Source: CAIQPO01 sp964648275 (GTDB lineage: Bacteria > Patescibacteriota > Microgenomatia > UBA1400 > MFAQ01). From it: a stretch of 12,798 nucleotides of DNA. Where the stretch lies: the NCBI GenBank assembly GCA_964648275.1, contig CAZYOB010000023.1, forward strand, positions 1 through 12,798, written 5' to 3'. This document shows positions 5,243 to 12,110 of the stretch, in pieces; positions within the stretch are counted from its first letter, which is position 1; each line of letters opens with the position of its first letter. The notes beneath the pieces are model-generated. The model searched no databases. It was not told the DNA's origin and saw only the letters and a program-made list of their open reading frames with translations. The translations under genes were made by a program, and so were the position numbers.

Positions 5243-6019
5243 ATGAGATGGTACGTATTAATGCTAGTAGCGGTGGTTTTTTTTGGAATGGGACTTAGTA
5301 TCTCGAGGATCGAGGAGGTTTATGTTCCGGTAAATGAATTCTTAGACGTGTCGAAAAAGGGAATCCAAGTCCCCATCATTAAAGAGAAACTTTTGCCGGA
5401 CCTGTTGATCTACCCACCTAAGGAGCTATTTATCAGCCGTCCTGCCGTTGGTAAAAAAACGATCAGATTCAACACCACGGTTGCTAATATCGGCAGGGGA
5501 CCTTTTGAAGTGATCGGGCATACGGATAAGACTACGAATACAACTTATGCAAGTCAATACATTAAGAATTCAGACGGGACAGGTAGTTATAAGGAGATTG
5601 GACAATTTATTTTCCATGATATCCATAAACACTGGCATGTCGAAGACTACGTACAGTATCAGATTTGGACTTTGGTCGGTGATAACTCCAGAGGAGAAAT
5701 GTTAACAAGATCGGACAAAATGAGCTTTTGTTTGTGGGATGTGCGGGCTAACGACTTAACAAGGGAAAATGCGCCCCAAACACGCGAATACACGTCGGTG
5801 TGTTCAAGCAGATTCCAAGGGATTTCTGTCGGCTGGGAAGATACTTACCTTGCCAGGGTCGAAGGCCAGGAGATTGATATCAGCAGTGTGACTGATGGTA
5901 TTTACTTACTTGAATATGAGGTTAACCCAGATAGAAACGTCGAGGAAAGCGACTATGACAATAACAGCGGTGGGGTAAAAATTGAAATTGCAGGTAACAG
6001 GATAAAGATTGTAGAGTAA
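5243..6019 (+). CDS. Lysyl-oxidase family copper amine oxidase, membrane-anchored
   Basis: 258 residues from the chosen ATG. An N-terminal hydrophobic anchor or signal (about 3-21) sends the rest outside. The domain aligns by eye with animal lysyl oxidase: the copper-ligand block FHDIHKHWH (His125, 128, 130, 132) has the same spacing as human WHSCHQHYH; DKMSFCLWD places Lys159 where human Lys320 lies; GWEDTY places Tyr202 where human Tyr355 lies. Those Lys and Tyr residues form the LTQ cofactor in the human enzyme. The end, IDISSVTDGIYLLEYEVNP followed by ESDYDNN, matches the family closely. Expected reaction: oxidation of lysine amines on proteins to aldehydes with release of hydrogen peroxide. 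The target is unknown; the Ig/C39 protein made from the next gene 20 bases on is a candidate partner. An ATG at 5216 would add nine residues. Confidence 0.88.
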   Translation: MRWYVLMLVAVVFFGMGLSISRIEEVYVPVNEFLDVSKKGIQVPIIKEKLLPDLLIYPPKELFISRPAVGKKTIRFNTTVANIGRGPFEVIGHTDKTTNTTYASQYIKNSDGTGSYKEIGQFIFHDIHKHWHVEDYVQYQIWTLVGDNSRGEMLTRSDKMSFCLWDVRANDLTRENAPQTREYTSVCSSRFQGISVGWEDTYLARVEGQEIDISSVTDGIYLLEYEVNPDRNVEESDYDNNSGGVKIEIAGNRIKIVE

Positions 6020-6023
6020 TATT

Positions 6024-6032
6024 TGTTAGAAT
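6024..6032 (+). promoter_or_regulatory. Extended -10 box (TGtTAGAAT) seven bases before ATG 6040
   Basis: TG at 6024-6025, one base, TAGAAT at 6027-6032, then seven bases to the ATG. No SD before this start. It implies an independent leaderless transcript of the Ig/C39 gene even though the lysyl-oxidase-like gene ends only 20 bases upstream. Confidence 0.45.
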
Positions 6033-6039
6033 TAATACC

Positions 6040-8049
6040 ATGGACTATTCCGCTAGATTAGCAGGAAGCTCAGTATTTCCTTTTTCCATCATCGGAAAAT
6101 CTATCTTGGGATTTTTATTCTTGATGGTGATCATTCACCTGATAGTGAATTTCATGCGACATGACCTACCGCCCAAGAGCAGGAAAAAATTAACTACAAA
6201 GATCGGCGGAGGAATATTATCTATTGCACTGGCAATTGCCATAGGATTTGGACTGTATTGGCTCGTTCCCCCACCCCACGTAATACGAACCACACCTAAC
6301 AGAGGGTCTGCCAAAGCGACTCAAGATGGAAGGATAGAGGTCGTTTTTGATCGTCCTGTAAGCAGGACCGAAATGAAAAAAACAATTACCCCGGAAACAC
6401 CGGGTGTGTGGGTGTTCGAGCAGCCGACATATAATACCCACCTCACTAGGAAAGTGGTTTTTTATCCTCAGGAAACTTTGTCACCAGATACCGAGTACAC
6501 GATCACTTTATCCGGGATATCCAATACGCTGAAATTATCGACTCCGTATAACTATGAATATTCTTTTAGAACTCATAAAGACCCTATCGTTGAAAAAGTA
6601 ATCCCCGGTAACGGTGAGAGATTACAGGAAACAGGGATCAAAATATTCTTAAGCGAATCGGCAGAAGGCAGTCATATTGAATTGGAATTCTTCCCGACAA
6701 TTTCTTTTGAGACAAAACTTGATAGTGAAAGGAGGGTGATCACGGTGATTCCCAGAGAAAAATTAGAACCTTCGGCCCACTATCGCATGAAGGTTTTTCT
6801 CACTGATATGAGGAAAGATCTGTCTACCAAAGAAATGATCGAAGAGGGGCAGTTAGCCGAAGTATTTGATGGGAGTTTCCAAACACAAGGACTTCCGGGA
6901 ATCGCGAGTGTGATACCGGTTGGTGGCCAAGTGGCGATCGACGACACAGTGGCTGTTCGATTTACCAAACCAATGAATAAGCAGTCGGTAGAACAAAATT
7001 TTTTGATCGAACCTGAGGTTGAGGGAAAAATTGACTGGGCAGATGACTATCTGTTGGTATTTAATCCTGAAAAATATGAATACGATACCAAATACACAGT
7101 TGCGATCAGTGGGAAGGCGTTAACCGCAACAGGGGAGGCTTTGGGTAATGAAGTTCTTGGTCATTTCACTACACTGGGAGAAGTAGGTGTTGAAAAAATC
7201 ATGCCGGCAAACGGAGACCTAGGTGTCGGAATTAATACTCCAATAAAAGTGACGCTTAATCAAGAAGTGAGTCGACCATCGGCTGAGGCGAACTTTAGCG
7301 TGACACCATCCCTCAAGGGAAAATTCAGCTGGCTGGGGAGAACAATGGTATTTACTCCCGAACAACCATTGAATAAAAATACCACTTACTTAGTGAAGCT
7401 GGATCCGGGTGTAAAAAGCCTCAAGGGACTTGATTCAGAGAAAGGATTTGTGGCAGGATTTTCAACTACCCAGACAACTTTTAAGCTACCAGTACCCGCT
7501 TATCTGCAACAACATTCACTATCATGTGAGGTAGCCTCACTAAGGATGGCTTTGGTATATCGGGGAATAAACGCCTCTGAGGAAGAATTGTTAAATCGAG
7601 TGGGTTATGATCCTACTCCTCATAGCGGTGGGGTATGGGGTAATCCATACACAGCGTTCGTTGGTAATGTAGATGGCAAGCAGATGACAACTGGGTATGG
7701 CGTGTACTGGGGGCCGATTGCGAGGGTAGCAAGGAGTTATACACAAGCGAGTGAATTTAGCGGTTGGACTACAAAGCAATTATTAACGGAGGTAGCCAAA
7801 GGAAATCCGGTTATAGTTTGGGGGTACAGCGGAGGAGGACGAGCGATGTACTGGAATACACCAAGCGGAGAAAAAATTTATGCCGTCACTGGTGAGCATA
7901 CATACGTTGTCGTGGGGTTTGTGGGGACACCCGAGAACCCGTCGAGGATAATCGTGAATGATTCATTGGTCGGACAAGTCTATATGACCAAACAGACTTT
8001 TGAGAAAAAGTGGAATGCCTTTGGTAAGAGCGGAGTCGTGGTTTATTAA
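6040..8049 (+). CDS. Membrane-anchored Ig-like repeat protein with C39-type peptidase domain
   Basis: 669 residues. Two membrane helices (about 20-38 and 54-76) enclose a basic cytoplasmic loop, leaving the bulk outside. Then come about four Ig-like domains of the SbsA/Big_5 kind (about 78-178, 180-284, 286-378, 384-478), each opening with a P-x-N/G-G or similar turn, a V-x-F strand with a P-V-S or P-M-N motif, and closing near EYTITLSG or KYTVAISG. Residues 483-669 are a peptidase C39-like domain (YvpB type): catalytic Cys496 in SLSCEVASL, His620 in GEHTYVVVGF and Asp641 in VNDSL, so the triad looks complete. It may cleave or bind peptides or wall material at the surface. It is convergent with the sugar dehydrogenase, with only nine bases between stop codons and no evident terminator. 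Confidence 0.88.
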   Translation: MDYSARLAGSSVFPFSIIGKSILGFLFLMVIIHLIVNFMRHDLPPKSRKKLTTKIGGGILSIALAIAIGFGLYWLVPPPHVIRTTPNRGSAKATQDGRIEVVFDRPVSRTEMKKTITPETPGVWVFEQPTYNTHLTRKVVFYPQETLSPDTEYTITLSGISNTLKLSTPYNYEYSFRTHKDPIVEKVIPGNGERLQETGIKIFLSESAEGSHIELEFFPTISFETKLDSERRVITVIPREKLEPSAHYRMKVFLTDMRKDLSTKEMIEEGQLAEVFDGSFQTQGLPGIASVIPVGGQVAIDDTVAVRFTKPMNKQSVEQNFLIEPEVEGKIDWADDYLLVFNPEKYEYDTKYTVAISGKALTATGEALGNEVLGHFTTLGEVGVEKIMPANGDLGVGINTPIKVTLNQEVSRPSAEANFSVTPSLKGKFSWLGRTMVFTPEQPLNKNTTYLVKLDPGVKSLKGLDSEKGFVAGFSTTQTTFKLPVPAYLQQHSLSCEVASLRMALVYRGINASEEELLNRVGYDPTPHSGGVWGNPYTAFVGNVDGKQMTTGYGVYWGPIARVARSYTQASEFSGWTTKQLLTEVAKGNPVIVWGYSGGGRAMYWNTPSGEKIYAVTGEHTYVVVGFVGTPENPSRIIVNDSLVGQVYMTKQTFEKKWNAFGKSGVVVY

Positions 8050-8058
8050 AACACCGAA

Positions 8059-9258
8059 CTAATTTAAGGGGACCAACCTAAAGATCTTGTCGTCACCAGA
8101 ACGAATTCTTCCTCGCCCGTCGGTATTGCTGGTAGAGAAATAGATGAATCCATCCGGGCCGGAAACTACTTCTCTGATCCTGCCATAATTAATATCAGGA
8201 AGTTTCTCCCAACTGACGACATTTTTGCCAAAGGAATCGAGGGTAACTCTGAACAAGCCCTCTCCAACAAGACCACCGAAGAATAAGTCATTCGTAAATT
8301 GAGGGAAAACGCTCCCCCGATAGAAGGTAGCTGAGGCTGGCGCTACAGCCGGTGTCCAAACAACGAGAGGGGAGACATGTCCCTGGGCAGAACGCTGGTG
8401 GGAAACAATCGGCCATCCGTAACTCATCCCTTTTTGGATCAGATTCAATTCATCTCCGCCACCCTGACCATCAAAACCTGAAGGTCCGTGTTCGGTGCTA
8501 TATAAATTACCCGTTTGGGGGTGCCAGTCGATGCCTTGAGGATTTCTATGGCCATAACTATAAACTGGTGAGGCTGTAGTGGGATTATCCTGAGGAATTC
8601 CACCCTCGCCGGTAATCCTGAGAATTTTCCCCGCAAGTGATGACTTATCCTGAGCGAGTTCTTTTTTAGTGGCATCCCCAGAGGTAATATACAACATGCC
8701 ATCCGGTCCAAATTTGATACGTGAGCCAGCATGCAAAGTGGCCGCAGGAATTTTATCGATGATGACCTTGTCTCTGACAGCAGTTTTTCCGGCATCAACG
8801 ATACGTTCAACTTTTATATAAGTATTCCCTCCCGATTCATAAGCGAGTGAGACATATATGTGCTTGTTGAGAGAATAATTAGGGTGTAGCGCTAAGCCCA
8901 TTGAGCCCTCTTCCGCCTTACTGACGGTTTCAGGAAAATTTATTAGAGGGGAGGATACAAGTTCTCCGTTCTCGATAATCCTGATGTTTCCCGGGCGCTC
9001 TGTAACCAACATCCTACTTGGCGAGGTGAAGACAATGCTCCAGGGAACCGAAAGACCCGAGACAACTTCTTCAATTCGATAGTTGACCGGGGAAACAGGA
9101 GCTGATGGGGAAGCGGCGGGCGACCCTAAGGGCAGTGGAATAACGACTCGAGTGAGCGTGGGAGAGAGAGAACCACGGAAGTAGCCAAGTACAAAAATGG
9201 CAATCAGAAGAAAGGCGATGATGACAAGTTTTATTATCCTGATAGACCGTCGTCTCAT
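8059..9258 (-). CDS. Membrane-anchored PQQ-type sugar dehydrogenase (YliI/Asd-like, GSDH family)
   Basis: 399 residues from the chosen ATG. A basic start (MRRRSIRIIK), one helix (about 8-26) and a Pro/Ser/Ala linker (about 31-57) tether a six-bladed propeller outside the membrane. Family marks are VPWSIVF and RPGNIRI at the start of the propeller, GSMGLALHPNY, LHAGSRIKFGPDG with His176 (the place of the PQQ-contacting His of soluble glucose dehydrogenase), GHRNPQGIDWHP with Arg238 and Asn239, EHGP followed by GQGGGDELNLI, and YGRIREVVSGPDGFIYF. It would oxidise an aldose sugar with PQQ and pass on electrons. Whether the cell makes or scavenges PQQ is unknown. An ATG at 9267 adds three residues but overlaps the -10 box; I chose 9258. 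It follows the flavocytochrome gene by about 40 bases. Confidence 0.88.
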   Translation of the reverse strand: MRRRSIRIIKLVIIAFLLIAIFVLGYFRGSLSPTLTRVVIPLPLGSPAASPSAPVSPVNYRIEEVVSGLSVPWSIVFTSPSRMLVTERPGNIRIIENGELVSSPLINFPETVSKAEEGSMGLALHPNYSLNKHIYVSLAYESGGNTYIKVERIVDAGKTAVRDKVIIDKIPAATLHAGSRIKFGPDGMLYITSGDATKKELAQDKSSLAGKILRITGEGGIPQDNPTTASPVYSYGHRNPQGIDWHPQTGNLYSTEHGPSGFDGQGGGDELNLIQKGMSYGWPIVSHQRSAQGHVSPLVVWTPAVAPASATFYRGSVFPQFTNDLFFGGLVGEGLFRVTLDSFGKNVVSWEKLPDINYGRIREVVSGPDGFIYFSTSNTDGRGRIRSGDDKIFRLVPLN

Positions 9259-9265
9259 GATAACC

Positions 9266-9271
9266 ATTATA
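9266..9271 (-). promoter_or_regulatory. -10 box (TATAAT) seven bases before ATG 9258
   Basis: Consensus TATAAT on the minus strand, seven bases before the ATG of the sugar dehydrogenase, and overlapping the alternative ATG at 9267. No SD is present. Supports a separate leaderless transcript. Confidence 0.55.
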
Positions 9272-9297
9272 CATAGCGCTGTATTTTTTCTTACCTA

Positions 9298-10581
9298 TTA
9301 TTTGAAACTGAAGTTCTCAAAACGAATCCTGGACTGGCGAACGCCCAATTCAAGCAACTGATCTCTCAGGCTCAACATCATTGGAACTGGTCCGCAGATG
9401 AAGAAGGTGAATTTCTTGATATCCCCCACCCTCTCCTTGATTTGAACTGCAGTTAAGCGAGGTGAGGTGTCGGTAAAGAGTGGTTCGTAAATATATCCGG
9501 GAAGGGTCTTACTATATGAGATGAGTTCTTGATGACAAAAGGCTTCTTCCTTTGTTTTGAAGGATGAATAATGAATGATCTTTTTACCGGTGGGATGATT
9601 CTTTTCATTTTCGAGCAAGCTAAGAAAGGGGGCAATGCCGATACCGCCGGAAATAAAGACGACGTCTTGCTTTTCCGAAAAATCATCAGCAAATAGTCCG
9701 TGCGGACCATCAACCCTGACCCTTGATCCAATTTTGAGATTTTCTTTGATTGATTTGGTCTGGTCACCAAGAGAGCGAACCGTAAACCTGAGAGTGGGAT
9801 TTTCCGGACCTGAGGCGAACGACAGTGGCAGAGGTTCTTGTCTTATCGTTGGGATGATAAAAGTGACAAAGGCAAATTGACCAGGGAAAAACTCGACAGA
9901 TCCTTTCTCAGGATAGAGGTAAACATCATAGATATCTCCCTTGGGGGCAATCTTGGTCACTTTGTAGAAATATGTTTTGGCTAATAAGTAATAAAGCAAT
10001 CTTCGGTAAGCGAGAGATGCCAGCGCCAGGAAGAGCAGAGAGTAAATCCAGATCTTAAGCGGTAAGAAATAACTAATATCACTACCAATGAAAAATATAT
10101 GCGATGAGGCAACGATCAAGAAGAGACCAAGAAAACGATGGGTGAGTAGCCATATGTGGTATGGAAGTTTGATCAGAAAAGTAAAAATAAGGGTGAGAGT
10201 GAGGATGAGCAGGGCGGTTAAGCCAAGATTGTAGGCAATAACATCGGAATAAAAAATGAATTTCATGGCCAAGTCTTTTTGCGGTAGAGCGTTAAAGAAC
10301 ATGAGCAGTGGGTGAAACAGGAGCAAGGTGAAGGCAATTGCCCCATGATTGTGGTGGTGTTTGAACATGACATCAAATCCGCCATAGATCCAGGCAAGTG
10401 TGCGGGATCGAGTAGAAATGAAGAAGTTCAGGCAGACTAGGGTCACCCCAAGTAGAGCAAAAAGTTGGGCGGCGGATAGAAGAGGATAGTCGGTAATAAA
10501 TCCTGTGGGCTTGGAGAGAAAAAACAATATCGCCGTTATCGAGACAAGCGATATGTCGAGAAACAGTCCCCTATTCTTCAT
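9298..10581 (-). CDS. Ferric-reductase/NOX-like flavocytochrome b
   Basis: 427 residues. About six membrane helices (residues 8-200) are followed by FAD- and NAD(P)H-binding domains. Histidine pairs 14 and 13 residues apart (His76/His90 and His148/His161) match the spacing of the two b-heme ligand pairs of Nox2. FAD domain: FFPGQFAFV and LPLSFASGP, where the usual His/Arg-Pro-Phe/Tyr-Ser/Thr is altered to LPLS. Nucleotide domain: ISGGIGIAPFLSLL (310-323), FFICGPVPMM (393-402) and the C-terminal RFENFSF. It should carry electrons from cytosolic NAD(P)H through FAD and two hemes to an acceptor outside, such as ferric iron, oxygen or the neighbouring b5 protein. Its start overlaps the end of the b5-like gene by 11 bases, so the two are translationally linked. 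Confidence 0.88.
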   Translation of the reverse strand: MKNRGLFLDISLVSITAILFFLSKPTGFITDYPLLSAAQLFALLGVTLVCLNFFISTRSRTLAWIYGGFDVMFKHHHNHGAIAFTLLLFHPLLMFFNALPQKDLAMKFIFYSDVIAYNLGLTALLILTLTLIFTFLIKLPYHIWLLTHRFLGLFLIVASSHIFFIGSDISYFLPLKIWIYSLLFLALASLAYRRLLYYLLAKTYFYKVTKIAPKGDIYDVYLYPEKGSVEFFPGQFAFVTFIIPTIRQEPLPLSFASGPENPTLRFTVRSLGDQTKSIKENLKIGSRVRVDGPHGLFADDFSEKQDVVFISGGIGIAPFLSLLENEKNHPTGKKIIHYSSFKTKEEAFCHQELISYSKTLPGYIYEPLFTDTSPRLTAVQIKERVGDIKKFTFFICGPVPMMLSLRDQLLELGVRQSRIRFENFSFK

Positions 10582-11056
10582 TTGTATCGGTTAATATGCC
10601 TATCTGGAAATTGATCAAGAAACTCCTGGCCTTGTCTGAGTGAGGAGTTTTTGATCCCATTGGCCTGGTGTTGTAGAGGGAAGTCGCATCCTTGCCACAA
10701 CCCTGGATGATGGCGTCCTTTCCGGGGTGTTTGGCCGAAGATATGAATGAGGTGACATCATAGACTTTGTTCTCTATTGCAAACCAGCAGTCATCTTTCT
10801 GGTCATGTTTGGCTATTTCATCCAAGGTAATGAGCTGGTCCTTCACTTGAGGTGTAATTTCAGTAGTGGGAGTGACGGAAATACCAGCAACCTCAGGGGT
10901 TGGTTGATTTTCAGTAGTTTTCGGCTTGCGGAGAGTGTTGAGTCCAAATATGACCACTACACACAGAGAAATGACAATTAATATTCTAGAAATGCGGACG
11001 GGGTTAGTAGTCCGTGGACCGGTTTCCCTCGGAGAGTCGGTGATGTTTTCTTCCAT
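10571..11056 (-). CDS. Membrane-anchored cytochrome b5-like heme protein
   Basis: 161 residues. A short Arg-containing N-terminus, one helix (about 22-40), a Pro/Thr-rich linker (45-70) and a C-terminal cytochrome b5 domain (about 74-155). The domain opens with ITLDEIAKHDQKDDCWFAIENKVYDVTSF, here in two parts at 76-92 and 93-104, then carries the first heme ligand in KHPGKDAI (His110) and the second at His139 in PHSDKARSFL. The usual HPGG is HPGK. The basic residues before the helix predict the heme domain outside. It is the first gene of the redox set and overlaps the flavocytochrome gene by 11 bases, so it is a likely electron acceptor or carrier for it. No SD is visible before the ATG; TATA-rich sequence lies about 25-40 bases upstream. 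Confidence 0.87.
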   Translation of the reverse strand: MEENITDSPRETGPRTTNPVRISRILIVISLCVVVIFGLNTLRKPKTTENQPTPEVAGISVTPTTEITPQVKDQLITLDEIAKHDQKDDCWFAIENKVYDVTSFISSAKHPGKDAIIQGCGKDATSLYNTRPMGSKTPHSDKARSFLINFQIGILTDTNEE

Positions 11057-11160
11057 TTATTTTGTAATTAATGCTTCACTTATATTCTATATCAATAATT
11101 TACCTGAAACCTTTTGATAGGATTAGTTATGGAGGAAACTATAGAGATAAGAGGCCATAA

Positions 11161-11796
11161 ATGGACGAGATTAATGTTAATATCCTATCGCGAAACATGA
11201 AGTATGTTCGGGCATTGTTAATTCTAGTTTGGATAATAAGCACGGCAGTGCTAGTCGCCTCTTTGCCAACATCGATTAGATTTGCATGCAGGGATAATTG
11301 TTTACTGGCCGTGCAGGTGGATAGAATCGTGGGAGGACGTCCCGAAAGAGTTGGTCCGGAACTTAGATTTCTGGAGGTTAATGAGGGAAAGAGTTTATTC
11401 ACCGAGTCAGAAATATCTCATTTAATAGATGTAAACCGGCTCCTGACGATGATGAAAGCAATATGGATAATCACCGGTCTATCTCTGGTTCTTTCGGGAA
11501 AAGAGAGATTTCTGATATCCGCTCAGTCGAGTTTGAAATTCGGTGTGGTACTTGCGGGGATAGTGGCTGTATTCGCCATGATGAGCTGGGAAGCTTTTTT
11601 TATCGGATTTCACAAACTATTTTTTCCCCAAGGAAATTGGGCCTTCCCTCCAGACAGTAATTTACTTATGATCTATCCCGAGTATTTTTGGCAAAGAATG
11701 TCTGGATTAGTAACGGGCACAGTACTCGTTATTTACGGAGCGCTGATGATCGCAGTCAGACACCATACGAAGAGGAGTCGATTCAAAACAACATGA
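11161..11796 (+). CDS. DUF1461 (TIGR01906-like) integral membrane protein
   Basis: 211 residues with four helices (about 15-37, 95-111, 124-143, 181-198). The outside loop between helices 1 and 2 has LFTESEISHLIDVNRLL, and after helix 3 comes FHKLFFPQGNWAFPPDSNLLMIYPEYFW, both hallmarks of DUF1461 proteins, whose role is unknown. GAGG lies about seven bases before this ATG. An internal ATG at 11197 (Met13), just before the first helix, is another possible start. The gene overlaps the alkyltransferase gene by the four bases ATGA, so the pair is probably translated together. Confidence 0.85.
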   Translation: MDEINVNILSRNMKYVRALLILVWIISTAVLVASLPTSIRFACRDNCLLAVQVDRIVGGRPERVGPELRFLEVNEGKSLFTESEISHLIDVNRLLTMMKAIWIITGLSLVLSGKERFLISAQSSLKFGVVLAGIVAVFAMMSWEAFFIGFHKLFFPQGNWAFPPDSNLLMIYPEYFWQRMSGLVTGTVLVIYGALMIAVRHHTKRSRFKTT

Positions 11797-12110
11797 CATT
11801 TGCCGAAAAAGTATATGAGGCTGTGAAGAAAATCCCCAGAGGGAAAGTAACAACATATAAAGAGATAGGAAGACTAATCAACTCAAAAGGTTATCAGGCT
11901 ATCGGACAAGCCTTAAGGTGCAATCCATATGCGCCGATAGTTCCATGTCACAGGGTGGTGGCGAGTGATCTTAGCCTTGGGGGCTTTATGGGAAAGAAGG
12001 AGGGACGCTCCATAAAAAGAAAGATTGCTCTGTTGAGAGCTGAGGGCGTGGAGATAAATGGAGGTAAGGTAGTAAAATCTAGCCTATGGCAAGAATCGCA
12101 GAACAAATAA
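11793..12110 (+). CDS. MGMT/Ogt-type O6-alkylguanine-DNA alkyltransferase, catalytic domain only
   Basis: 105 residues. It matches the C-terminal DNA-binding and catalytic domain of methylated-DNA-protein cysteine methyltransferases: GKVTTYKEIGRLI (helix-turn-helix entry with the conserved Tyr), AIGQALRCNP (Arg finger) and the active-site PCHRVV with the acceptor Cys present. The Cys is not replaced by Trp as in the non-repairing ATL proteins, so it could remove alkyl groups from guanine in a one-turnover reaction. The usual N-terminal domain is absent. The start is set by the ATGA overlap with the DUF1461 gene; a longer in-frame extension upstream would lie wholly within that gene. Its 3' end overlaps the rRNA methyltransferase gene by 25 bases. 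Confidence 0.88.
   Translation: MTFAEKVYEAVKKIPRGKVTTYKEIGRLINSKGYQAIGQALRCNPYAPIVPCHRVVASDLSLGGFMGKKEGRSIKRKIALLRAEGVEINGGKVVKSSLWQESQNK

Noticed and set aside
6040..8049. C39 domain as maturation peptidase for the exporter's peptide
   Set aside because: The domain is of the C39-like YvpB type at the C-terminus of an outward Ig stalk, in a separate transcript, not an exporter-linked PCAT domain.
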